64,000 bases of DNA, from assembly GCF_007673525.1 (NCBI RefSeq), contig NZ_VDZU01000001.1, positions 620,001-684,000 on the forward strand, written 5' to 3'. The stretch comes from Fictibacillus phosphorivorans. Lineage in GTDB: Bacteria; Bacillota; Bacilli; Bacillales; Fictibacillaceae. Within the stretch, counting starts at the first letter, position 1. The number at the start of each line of letters is the position of its first letter. Under the pieces are notes generated by a model. It was given only the letters and a program-made list of their open reading frames with translations. It had not been told where the DNA came from and ran no database searches. Below, one piece after another: positions 42,652 to 51,690 of the stretch. A program made the position numbers and the translations under genes.

Positions 42652-42702
42652 TTAATTAACTTATTTTTCCAAAATGAGTAAATTGTTGGTAGGAGGAAAG
42701 AA

Positions 42703-45700
42703 ATGCTACATTGGAAAAAACAGCTATCAGTATTAGGTTTATGTGCAAGTTTAGTAGGAACAGGGTTTTCCACGGTTAATGTACAAGCGAAAGGAAAAGA
42801 GGTTAGTCTTTCAAACTCGTACATATCAAAATACCTAGAAGAAAAACGTCAAGAAAAGGTAAATAAGAAACCGGCTATTAGTGAGGATACGTTAATCGTT
42901 AAATACAATAGGCCGATCTCCGCAAGTGAACACAATCGTGCTGGAGCAACACCTATTAAAACAATCAGTAAGTTGAATTATACAGTGGTTAAGATTAAGA
43001 AAAAAGGAACAATTGATACGGTCTTAAAAGCTTATCAAAAGATGGGTAAGGTAGAGTTAGCGAGTCCGAGTGCAATGTACACAACACAAAGCACGAATGA
43101 TCCTAAGGTGAAAGAGCAATATCATCTAGCTCTCCTACAAATAGAAAAAGCGCAAAGTTTAGTAGGGAATAAATCAATTAAAGTAGCTGTTATTGATCAA
43201 GGAGCAGATAGAAATCACCCTGATCTTGCAGGACAGCTGCTACCTGGATACAACACAGTGAGTCCGATAAATCAGCCAGCACCTGATTTCCATGGTACTC
43301 ACGTGTCAGGAATCATTGCTGGGAAGAAAAATAACGGAATAGGCGGTTATGGCGTTAACCCTAACGCTGATATTCTAAATATTGATGTATTCGATCGTGG
43401 GGGCGGTGCTTATGACTTTGCTATCGCAGATGCGATTCTTTATGCGGCAGATAACGGTGCAAAAGTTATCAATATGAGTATTGGGGGCGGAATGCCTTCT
43501 CCTTTGATTGAAGATGCTGTAAAAAAAGCGATTGCAAAGAACGTGACGATTGTAGCTTCTGCAGGAAACAGCGGAGATGATGGACTAAACTATCCAGCCG
43601 CTTTTGAAGGAGTTATCTCCGTTGGTTCTACCAATAAAGATAATAAGTTATCCAGCTACTCAACTTTTGGACCGTCAGTTGATATTGTAGCGCCGGGTGA
43701 AAATGTTTATGCTCCGATCTATGAAGCTGAACGTAAATCAAGCTTTGATTATCTGAGTGGAACATCCATGGCTTCACCAGTTGTTGCAGGTGTGGCGTCC
43801 CTATTGCTAACTAAATATCCAAACCTTACGCCAGCACAGGTGGAATATGTGCTAGAGCACACGGCAAAAGATCTTGGCGCAAAAGGATTTGATACGAAGT
43901 TTGGAAACGGACTCGTTAATCCTGTTGACGCGTTAAAGTTTGATGTGAAGAAGATCCCTGCATCAGTGAAGAATCCGAAAACTGAAAGTGAGATTCTTAA
44001 AGCGGCAAAATCGGTAACAGTAGCAGGGAAGTACTCATACTCAAACAAAATTACAAAAGCTAACGAAGAGCAGTGGATTAAGTTTCCTGTAAAAGAGGGA
44101 GAATTCATTCAAACCTCTTTACAAGGTGCAGCTCCATACGATTACAAGTATAAGCTTCATTTATACAGTGAAGATGGAACACTGATCGAAGAAGTCAACC
44201 AAGTTCGCGAAGGCAAACCAGAAGGGAAACTGTTGGAAATACCATACTCTGGTACATTAGCGATCGGAATTAAAGATGCAAACGGAAGCTTTGATGATTC
44301 AGGTAAAGGTTTGTCTCACTTCAAGCTAAACATCGAAAGAAGCAATGAACTAGCAGAAGACGGTGTGGATGTTGAGAACCCTCTAGTTGTAGATTCTTTC
44401 CCTTATTCTTCTAAGGGAAAAGCCCTAACCTTTACAGGTGAAGAAGGCGATGAAGACTACTTCAAGATTTCTGTTGATGAAAAACAGATGGTGCGTGTAA
44501 AAACATCAGCTGTTCCTGGAATTGATGCAAGTCTGAACGTATACCTTAATGAGCAATTCTTCCCACCAACTGAAGGTGAAGATGGTGAAGGAGAAGAAGG
44601 CGAGGAAAAAACATCAGGTACTATGGCAGCTAAACCATCCCATGAGGATGAAGAAGAGTTCCTAGAGCCTATGTATTACTCAAACTCTCGTGGTTATGGT
44701 GAAGGGGAGACCCTTGTATTCGAAGCAGAGCCTGGAATAGAGTATCTTGTAGCTACATCAAACATGATGAAGTATAACGATTTTATGTTTGACTTCTTCA
44801 TGAACGAACAAATGATGTATCAGGGTGCTGAAGGAGAATTTGATTCGTCTAACCTTTCATATGAGGTAACAATGGATAGTAAGGTTCTTCCTGAAGATGA
44901 AGATAACTATCCAATCCTTGAAGAAGACATGCCTGAGGAAGAGTATGAAGAAGGCGAAATCGATGCAGAAGAGTATGTTGCAAAGAAACAAGCGGTTAGA
45001 GATGTCTTGCACGATGCAGAGGATGAAGCCGATGAATACGAAAGAATGATCCTTGAGATTCAAGAATCTGCACTAGAGTACAATATTGGCGAGAAAGCTG
45101 CTGGTTATCTTCAGATGATAGAAGATGAGGATTATTTTAAAGTTACACCAAGTGAAACAGCAATTTATGATTTTTCTTTTGCTAAGAACGGAAACATTCC
45201 AGCATTAGAAATGTATGAGTTAATCGAACAAACAGATGAAGAAGGAAATACGTTTACAGATCTTAGTCAAATCGGCGCTAACTACACATGGGATTGGTCT
45301 GGAATAAAGATGGATTCAACGATGTTAGTAGGTCTACGCAAAAATAAAACATACTATGTAAAAGTGATGAATGATCCGTTTAACGAAAACAGCATCTCTT
45401 TTGATCAGTATGCGTTCAGTTCTAAACTGAAGATTAAGAATCCAGAAGATAAGTATGAGAACAATGATAAGCTTGAAAGAGTAAAGAATCTTCCAGCTAA
45501 ACGTTTCTCTGGAAACTTCGCGATGCAGAATGATATGGATGTATTCTATTTAAAACCAGGAAGCAAAGATACGCTCTTTGGTGTTAATATTGATCGCTAT
45601 CCTGTAACGAATGACTTGAAAAAGAAGTACCCAGCTGAATTACTAGGAACGATTTACAGTGCGGCTATCGTTTTTGAAGACAAGAATAATAACCGTAAAG

Positions 45701-46254
45701 TAGATGACAGTGAATTTGACACGCTTCGTTATATGGAAAAAGGTTGGGAAACGGGTCATTCTAGCGGCTCTTTCTTAGCGAAAAAAGGCAAGGGATACGT
45801 TATTGCATTTGTAAGCATGACTGAATCTCCTAATCCTAGTTTAATTCCTTACTCAGCACAAGTTGCTCCAGTTAACGTAAAGGATGAGGATGCAGGTTCT
45901 GTGGTTCGCAAATACAAGCCTTCTAAGCCACTTTCACTGAAAAAAGTGAACAGCAAGAAGTGGACAGCAACAGGGTACTTAAATGCAGGTGTAACAAATG
46001 GCGATACAGATTGGTATGCATTAAAGCTTACGAAGGACAGCAAGGCAAAGCTTACATTAGATATTAAAAATGATGTAGATGCAGTCATGTCTATCTACAA
46101 AGATGGAAAGTTAGTGAAGCGTGCTGATTATTATCGTCTAGGAGACGATGAAGTATTGCTCACGAACCTCAAGAAAGGTACGTACTACATTGAGGTGAAA
46201 GACAAGAATCGAAATGCTAGTCTTAGCCCGTACACATTAAATGTAGAGTTTTAA
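42703..46254 (+). CDS. large secreted subtilisin-family (S8) protease with PPC-type repeats
   Basis: 1183-aa exported protease, ATG 42703 after AGGAGGAAAGAA. Signal peptide ~1-29; prodomain ~55-130; S8 domain ~145-410 with Asp in AVIDQGADRNHPDL, His in DFHGTHVSGI and Ser in SGTSMASPVVAG. The C-terminal ~750 aa has several PPC-like beta domains (for example KYENNDKLERVKNLP and DTDWYALKLTKD) broken by very acidic inserts (~residues 625-655 and ~725-790, Glu/Asp-rich). The acidic inserts may bind calcium. No LPxTG or SLH motif. Likely an abundant extracellular or surface-retained protease. Confidence 0.9.
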   Translation: MLHWKKQLSVLGLCASLVGTGFSTVNVQAKGKEVSLSNSYISKYLEEKRQEKVNKKPAISEDTLIVKYNRPISASEHNRAGATPIKTISKLNYTVVKIKKKGTIDTVLKAYQKMGKVELASPSAMYTTQSTNDPKVKEQYHLALLQIEKAQSLVGNKSIKVAVIDQGADRNHPDLAGQLLPGYNTVSPINQPAPDFHGTHVSGIIAGKKNNGIGGYGVNPNADILNIDVFDRGGGAYDFAIADAILYAADNGAKVINMSIGGGMPSPLIEDAVKKAIAKNVTIVASAGNSGDDGLNYPAAFEGVISVGSTNKDNKLSSYSTFGPSVDIVAPGENVYAPIYEAERKSSFDYLSGTSMASPVVAGVASLLLTKYPNLTPAQVEYVLEHTAKDLGAKGFDTKFGNGLVNPVDALKFDVKKIPASVKNPKTESEILKAAKSVTVAGKYSYSNKITKANEEQWIKFPVKEGEFIQTSLQGAAPYDYKYKLHLYSEDGTLIEEVNQVREGKPEGKLLEIPYSGTLAIGIKDANGSFDDSGKGLSHFKLNIERSNELAEDGVDVENPLVVDSFPYSSKGKALTFTGEEGDEDYFKISVDEKQMVRVKTSAVPGIDASLNVYLNEQFFPPTEGEDGEGEEGEEKTSGTMAAKPSHEDEEEFLEPMYYSNSRGYGEGETLVFEAEPGIEYLVATSNMMKYNDFMFDFFMNEQMMYQGAEGEFDSSNLSYEVTMDSKVLPEDEDNYPILEEDMPEEEYEEGEIDAEEYVAKKQAVRDVLHDAEDEADEYERMILEIQESALEYNIGEKAAGYLQMIEDEDYFKVTPSETAIYDFSFAKNGNIPALEMYELIEQTDEEGNTFTDLSQIGANYTWDWSGIKMDSTMLVGLRKNKTYYVKVMNDPFNENSISFDQYAFSSKLKIKNPEDKYENNDKLERVKNLPAKRFSGNFAMQNDMDVFYLKPGSKDTLFGVNIDRYPVTNDLKKKYPAELLGTIYSAAIVFEDKNNNRKVDDSEFDTLRYMEKGWETGHSSGSFLAKKGKGYVIAFVSMTESPNPSLIPYSAQVAPVNVKDEDAGSVVRKYKPSKPLSLKKVNSKKWTATGYLNAGVTNGDTDWYALKLTKDSKAKLTLDIKNDVDAVMSIYKDGKLVKRADYYRLGDDEVLLTNLKKGTYYIEVKDKNRNASLSPYTLNVEF

Positions 46255-46259
46255 TAGGA

Positions 46260-46294
46260 AAAACCCAGCCGAAGACTCATTCGGCTGGGTTTTA
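46260..46294. terminator. bidirectional terminator
   Basis: AAAACCCAGCCGAA / TTCGGCTGGGTTTT 14-bp perfect stem with a 6-base loop, between convergent genes. Confidence 0.92.
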
Positions 46295-46306
46295 CTTTTC
46301 ACTTAA

Positions 46307-47452
46307 TTATTTTACCGAAGATCTTCGATATAACTCTTCTGTCATGGGAACCACTTCTTCTCTTACGATAACCTCTCCATCACTATGAACAACTTCTAAT
46401 ACGATTCTAATCTTTTTGCCTACAGGTATTATTTTTTCGTTTGATTCATTGATCGGATCAAGATAAGAATCCCAATACCCATGAACGATATTCATTTGAT
46501 AGGCACTGCTCCAATCACGGTATGTCCAGGTGAATGCTGATAATCTATTTCCCCAATCATTACTGGAATAGTGACCATACACTTCTGTCCCGACTGCAGA
46601 TTTAAGTGATTCATAAGTTGGGTACTTTTCTGCGTCAGCAATCCAAAGTCTGATTTCGCCTTCATAATTAAAAGTCACTTTCATTTTGTTATTACTATTT
46701 TTAGTAACATAGAATGTGTCATTAATGCCGCTTACTTTATCTTCCAGCAACTCTTGTAACAGATGAGTTCGTTCTTGAAGGAGTTCTTTTCTTTTTGGTG
46801 CCTCAATTTTATTTATACAAGCTGTTGCAAAATGTAAACGTCGCTCGGCTTCCTCTGTGTTTTTAGAAATAGATGCTTCAGCACGATCAAGATGTGTATC
46901 AGCACTTATGATGTAATACACTTCATCGCGGGATTTTTTAATTGGATTTAAGTAACGTTCTATAAACTCTTTCTGAATTTCCTTTCCATACACTTTGTCA
47001 TAATTAGGCTGGAGCAGGCTCAGTTTATAATTGAAATAATTGTAAGATCTCCATTTATAAAATGGTTCATCAGATAGGTAATGATCAAGGTGCTTCTTCT
47101 TATAGTCTAGTAAAATCGGATAAGTTCGCACGGCATTGTTGTAAGCATTGCCGTTCTGTACGACTTTCTGATACCCCTTTACTTGAGCAAGCAGTTGTCT
47201 TTTCCTATTTGTATTTGGAAGCGAATCTACCATACTCTTCGCTTTTGCCACTTCATACCTTGCTTTATTGTAAGGAGTTGTAATTAATGTACTGAAATCG
47301 GGATTCTTCGTATATTTTTGATGAAGAATACTACTGACTTCTGCTGCGATTTTCACTTGTTTCTCTGTAGCAGGGAGAGATGCAGCTTTAGCTGTAAAAG
47401 GGAATACGAATAGCAGGCATGCAATAAAGATCGAAGACATTAGTTTTTTCAA
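46307..47452 (-). CDS. exported protein with SbsC-like anchor module shared with the S-layer protein
   Basis: 381-aa exported protein. I choose TTG 47452 (GAGGA eight bases upstream) over the in-frame ATG 47467, whose codons overlap that site. Signal peptide ~1-24. Residues ~25-225 match the S-layer anchor at 11828: EKQVKIA versus EKQVNVA, YTKNPDF versus YTKNADY, and NAYNNAVR and VYGKEIQ in both. It therefore probably binds the same secondary wall polymer. The last ~130 aa (YEGEIRLWIADAEKYPTYES onward) is a beta-rich domain I do not recognise. It may be an accessory surface-lattice protein. Confidence 0.75.
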   Translation of the reverse strand: MKKLMSSIFIACLLFVFPFTAKAASLPATEKQVKIAAEVSSILHQKYTKNPDFSTLITTPYNKARYEVAKAKSMVDSLPNTNRKRQLLAQVKGYQKVVQNGNAYNNAVRTYPILLDYKKKHLDHYLSDEPFYKWRSYNYFNYKLSLLQPNYDKVYGKEIQKEFIERYLNPIKKSRDEVYYIISADTHLDRAEASISKNTEEAERRLHFATACINKIEAPKRKELLQERTHLLQELLEDKVSGINDTFYVTKNSNNKMKVTFNYEGEIRLWIADAEKYPTYESLKSAVGTEVYGHYSSNDWGNRLSAFTWTYRDWSSAYQMNIVHGYWDSYLDPINESNEKIIPVGKKIRIVLEVVHSDGEVIVREEVVPMTEELYRRSSVK

Positions 47453-47590
47453 GAGAATCATCCTCATTTATTAAGGTAATATACTATCATTATAATAACA
47501 AAATATAGAAAAAATGTATTTGTTTACAGAGTATTGAAAGTGCTTTTTTGAATCGCCCACTTGCATTATGTAATTTGGGTCATTTCAATA

Positions 47591-47627
47591 TATAGTAAAC
47601 TTTATTTTGACCGATATTATAGTAAAC
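47591..47627 (+). repeat. direct repeat upstream of the pel operon
   Basis: TATAGTAAAC occurs at 47591-47600 and 47618-47627, 27 bases apart, about 110 bases before pelD. It could be a regulator site or overlapping -10 elements. The 280-base gap holds nothing else I can support. Confidence 0.35.
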
Positions 47628-47732
47628 ATCTATTGCAAGCTAAGTGCATATTTGGTAATATTATCAAGTTGTATTTTTGGATATATTTGGTTCGTTTGAG
47701 GGGTTTTATATTAGGAGTCAGGAGTAACGTCT

Positions 47733-48950
47733 ATGTATAACAATAATAAAAGCTGGATTAAATGGTCAGAACTTTTAGTTGTTTCAACCATCCTATATAT
47801 CATAGAATTGTTCGTTTTTTCTTTTTCTGAGTTATCAGCAAGTCCTTATGCTATTCTCGTTCTCTTAATCGGTATACGGTATGGGATTCTGTACGGCTTG
47901 TTTATTTCAGGAATTATTCTAAGTCTTCACATAGTAAATGCTTGGAGCGGCAACGAGGATATTTATTCCTTTATCTTTTTTGGCAACTTTTCTATCTTTG
48001 CCATTATATACTTGCTGACAGCCTATATAAGTGGAATTTATGCTACTCGTTACAGAGAAAGGTATGAGGATAAAGAGGCGGAGAGAGAAGAGCTCCAAGT
48101 ACAACTTGAACAAGCTGTTACGACCTTATACACAGTTAATGAAACAAATGATCTTCTAGAGAAAAAAGTTCTAGCATCAGAAATGACAATGGTTAATGTT
48201 TATAAGATGCTGCAAGCGCTTGATCAAGATCATGTAGAGATGTTTATTAACGAAGTGGCAAAAACGCTCGAGACTTATTATGGTGCTAAAACCCTTGGTG
48301 TATATCATGTTGATCAAAGTTTAAGAGCTTTACGCGTAAAAGTACGTAAAGGGGAAGAAAAGCTTCTTCCTCAGACGATATTCATAGATTCAGCACCTAT
48401 GTTCTACGAAAGATTGATTAAGGATGAAAGTATTACAATTCGTCGTATAACGGATGAAGAAAACGCTCCATTATTGGCAGCTCCGATTAAGATCAACAAT
48501 CAAATCAGACAGATTATTGTCATACAAGAGCTTGATCTTTCTCGGTTGAGCAATGAAGGGCTTTCTATGTTACATATGCTGATTGAAATTATTTCGGAAC
48601 AATTAACGAAGACTTGGCACAAGTCTGAACAGCAGGAACAACAACAGTATTATCAACATACTAAAGTGTTTAAGCCCTCTTCTTTTAAAGAAAGGATTGA
48701 GATTGAAAAAGCGAGATTAATAGAATTTCAAGTACCCTATTGTTATGTTCATTTTAAAACAAAGCCTTTAGCCAATCCAGACCTGCAGATTTTAGAAACA
48801 TCACTTAGGAAGTATTTAAGGGAAATCGACTTAGTTGCTTATTATCCTAGATCTAACAACTTAATTATTTTATTGCCAGGAACCTCTAAAGAACATGTAA
48901 AAGTCATCGAGGATCGATTACAACAGGTTGTGATGGGAGTTCTGAATTAA
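47733..48950 (+). CDS. pelD: PelD-like c-di-GMP receptor of the Pel complex
   Basis: 405-aa membrane protein. Four hydrophobic segments (~12-105), a coiled coil (~108-150), a GAF domain (~155-295) and a degenerate GGDEF domain (~310-405). The inhibitory-site motif RxxD is intact in YLREIDLVAYY, but the GGDEF signature that should follow is replaced by PRSNN. It should therefore bind c-di-GMP without making it, which is how PelD works in Pseudomonas and in the Gram-positive pel cluster of B. cereus. Binding should activate the PelF synthase. It heads a tightly packed operon: pelE begins after a 1-base gap. Confidence 0.88.
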   Translation: MYNNNKSWIKWSELLVVSTILYIIELFVFSFSELSASPYAILVLLIGIRYGILYGLFISGIILSLHIVNAWSGNEDIYSFIFFGNFSIFAIIYLLTAYISGIYATRYRERYEDKEAEREELQVQLEQAVTTLYTVNETNDLLEKKVLASEMTMVNVYKMLQALDQDHVEMFINEVAKTLETYYGAKTLGVYHVDQSLRALRVKVRKGEEKLLPQTIFIDSAPMFYERLIKDESITIRRITDEENAPLLAAPIKINNQIRQIIVIQELDLSRLSNEGLSMLHMLIEIISEQLTKTWHKSEQQEQQQYYQHTKVFKPSSFKERIEIEKARLIEFQVPYCYVHFKTKPLANPDLQILETSLRKYLREIDLVAYYPRSNNLIILLPGTSKEHVKVIEDRLQQVVMGVLN

Positions 48951-48951
48951 C

Positions 48952-49845
48952 ATGGTGAAGTATTTCATTTTTCTCTATGCAGTGAACATCCTGATTATCT
49001 TGGTAATAAAGAGCTTTTTTCAAAAAGAGAGTGGTGAACAAGACAGGAAAACAGAGTATTTTTGGTTATTGGCTATTAGTTCAGTTGTCCCTGTTATAGG
49101 CGCTTTAGGTGTTTGGATGGTTATTAAACTTTCTGATAGCAGGGGGAAGGAAAAACGTTATATTCATCATGAGCGTTTTTATGTAAATAACCTTAATGAG
49201 ATTGGACTACTTTCACTAAAAAGAAGAGAAGCTATTCCTTTTTATGCAGCTATGCAAACGGTGGATGATCTAGGGAAAGATTTAGTCGTTCGTTTGATGG
49301 AAAATAAAATACCTGAACAGGGAAGGTATTTAAAAGCAGCTGTTGGGCAGCAAAATAGAGAAACAGCGCACTATGCAGCCACAGCATTAAACTTATTGAA
49401 TAAACGCTATGAAGCAACCATTAATAAAATGAAGTTATCACTGAGCCATAAGAGCAGTTTACAAGGGTACAAGAATATTCTTTATACATATAAAGAGTAT
49501 CTTGCGAGCGATGTTGTTTCTGATACGATTCTGAAGGAAAAGAAAGAAGCGTATGAAACACTTTTGAGAAGTGCCATTAAGAAGTTTCCAAAAGAGGTCT
49601 TGTTTTATGAGCACTTAGCATTATTCTATTGGGAAAATAATAAACAAAAGCTGGCTGTTCAATTATCGGAAAAGGTAATATCGTATTTTCCGCATTCAGA
49701 AGAATGCTACTTCATTCTACTTAACTATTACTATGTAATTCATGATAAGGCTAAGTTAAACAAACTTCTAGTAAAAATAAATAAAAACTATTCACCTACA
49801 ATTCCTAAGAGACTACAGTCTATCTTGGAACTAATAAAGGGATGA
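48952..49845 (+). CDS. pelE: PelE-like membrane/TPR protein
   Basis: 297-aa protein with two N-terminal membrane segments (~3-20, ~38-58) and a soluble helical-repeat part (~90-297) with TPR-like helices (FYEHLALFYWENNKQKLAVQL, SEECYFILLNYYYV). Size, topology and position between pelD and the deacetylase gene fit PelE, thought to be a scaffold of the inner-membrane Pel synthase. Sequence similarity alone would be weak; context carries the call. Confidence 0.78.
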   Translation: MVKYFIFLYAVNILIILVIKSFFQKESGEQDRKTEYFWLLAISSVVPVIGALGVWMVIKLSDSRGKEKRYIHHERFYVNNLNEIGLLSLKRREAIPFYAAMQTVDDLGKDLVVRLMENKIPEQGRYLKAAVGQQNRETAHYAATALNLLNKRYEATINKMKLSLSHKSSLQGYKNILYTYKEYLASDVVSDTILKEKKEAYETLLRSAIKKFPKEVLFYEHLALFYWENNKQKLAVQLSEKVISYFPHSEECYFILLNYYYVIHDKAKLNKLLVKINKNYSPTIPKRLQSILELIKG

Positions 49846-49851
49846 AGAACC

Positions 49852-51690
49852 ATGAAAGATGTTAATAAAGTTGTTTGGACACTTATGCTAATTACCGTCC
49901 TATGTATAATTATTGTACAAATTTCTAGGATAGGAGAGGTTCATTGGCTTTTTCCTCAACAAGAAGTAAGGGATAAAGAACAAGCCTTAATTCCTACTGT
50001 ATCGGGGGCTGTTAAAGGTGATCAACTTGAGATTCTTGTATTGGGTAATAAAGAATCGCTTAAGGACAACCCCTCTATACTTCACCTCAATAAGTCGCTT
50101 GAACTAGCAAAATTGTCATTTGCATATATAGATTCTTTGGATCGAGTTCCTGCATCCCCATTAACAATTGTTGTGGTTTTGGACGAAAAAAAAGCGATTG
50201 CAGAAGAAGACAATATTAGGAATTTTGTAAATGAAGGTGGAAGGTTATTTGTAGGATTACGTTTTTTTCATCCTAACCTCAATGATGTAATGGGTATTGA
50301 GCAGGTAGAAGGTTTTAATCCTAATAATTTAACAGGGGTTACATTTAAGAAGCCATTTGTACCTATCTACCCAGATATTGAAGATTCTCACGGTAAAATT
50401 CCGAATAATTCTCTTGAGCTTACTTTACAAGATGACAGTGAGGTCTATTTGGAAAGTCAAGAAACTCCTATACTCTGGTACCATTCATATGGAAAGGGAA
50501 AAGTAGCTTTCTGGAATGGAACCATGCTGCAAGGAAAAGGGGCGAGAGGGTTATTGTTACAATCGCTCTCTTTACTGCCTCCAAGATTTGTTTCAAGTCG
50601 ATTAGAAATGAGTGTTTTCTTTATTGATGATTTTCCCGCACCGTTTCCTGACGGGAATCATGAAAATATAACTCCGACTTTTGATAAAAGTGTTAGTTCT
50701 TTTTATAAGAATATCTGGTGGCCGGATATGAAAGAATTGCAGGATAAATATTCTTTAAAGTATACTCATGCTTTCATTGGGACTTATCGAGCCGACCAAA
50801 AGATGAAAACCGAACATTTAATTGAACAAAATCAATCCAAATTCCTATTTTTCGGTCGGGATGCCCTTCGAAATGGTGATGAGTTAAGTTTACATGGTTA
50901 TAATCATCAATCACTTGTTACAAAGAATGAACCTATTGATGATGAATTTGAGTATATTCCTTGGAATAGTCAGGAACAAATGGAGGAAGTAATTTCTCGA
51001 GTAATGAAGATGAATGAGCATTTTTTTCCTAATTATACTATTAAAACCTATGTACCTCCCTCAAACGTAATCAATAAAACCGGCATTAAAGCATTAAGTC
51101 AAGCTGCACCTTCCATTGATACTATTTCGTCTCTGTATTTAGGCGATAATAAGCAAGGATCCTTTATCCAAGAGTTTGGCTACGACGAAAACAACTCAGG
51201 CTATTTCCATTTACCTCGAGTATCTAGTGGGTATGCACCTGATTTGTACGAGCAATTTTCATACGCTGATGCACTAGCGAATGCTGGTATACTGTCTCAT
51301 TTTATTCATCCAGACGATCTATTAGATCCCTATAGAAATAAAGGGTTTAAATGGCCAGATTTAAATGTTGAACTTGATCGTCATTTGAAAAATATTTATG
51401 AAACATATCCTTTTCTTAAAGGGGTTACAGCTCAAGAAGCAAAAAAGCTTTATTTAAGTTACAGCGAATCAGAAATGAGAGTAGATTATCAAGAGAATCA
51501 ATTAATTATTTATGGTAAGAATCTAGTGTCACCAAGTGTTTTTCTAATACGTCTAAATGATAATGAAAAATTGGAAACAGGTGCTTTCGATGGTTATATC
51601 GTAGCAAAAGTAAAAGGTGTTGAAGGACTTTATACAGTTCAAACAACTATGGGAAAAACGGTAGTTCCTATTAAAAGAGGTGAGGCATAG
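49852..51690 (+). CDS. pelA: PelA-type deacetylase (DUF2194), lacking the hydrolase domain
   Basis: 612-aa protein anchored by one N-terminal helix (~8-26). A Rossmann-like N-terminal region (~60-240) is followed by a polysaccharide-deacetylase-like domain (~260-540) with FFIDDFPAPFPDG (Asp pair) and a metal-binding-type SLHGYNHQS. In Pseudomonas, PelA joins a deacetylase and a GH114 hydrolase; in the B. cereus-type cluster the deacetylase stands alone (PelA-DA). Here the GH114 activity is on a separate gene at 54744. It should deacetylate GalNAc/GlcNAc-containing Pel outside the membrane. Stop and the pelF GTG overlap by one base. Confidence 0.85.
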   Translation: MKDVNKVVWTLMLITVLCIIIVQISRIGEVHWLFPQQEVRDKEQALIPTVSGAVKGDQLEILVLGNKESLKDNPSILHLNKSLELAKLSFAYIDSLDRVPASPLTIVVVLDEKKAIAEEDNIRNFVNEGGRLFVGLRFFHPNLNDVMGIEQVEGFNPNNLTGVTFKKPFVPIYPDIEDSHGKIPNNSLELTLQDDSEVYLESQETPILWYHSYGKGKVAFWNGTMLQGKGARGLLLQSLSLLPPRFVSSRLEMSVFFIDDFPAPFPDGNHENITPTFDKSVSSFYKNIWWPDMKELQDKYSLKYTHAFIGTYRADQKMKTEHLIEQNQSKFLFFGRDALRNGDELSLHGYNHQSLVTKNEPIDDEFEYIPWNSQEQMEEVISRVMKMNEHFFPNYTIKTYVPPSNVINKTGIKALSQAAPSIDTISSLYLGDNKQGSFIQEFGYDENNSGYFHLPRVSSGYAPDLYEQFSYADALANAGILSHFIHPDDLLDPYRNKGFKWPDLNVELDRHLKNIYETYPFLKGVTAQEAKKLYLSYSESEMRVDYQENQLIIYGKNLVSPSVFLIRLNDNEKLETGAFDGYIVAKVKGVEGLYTVQTTMGKTVVPIKRGEA

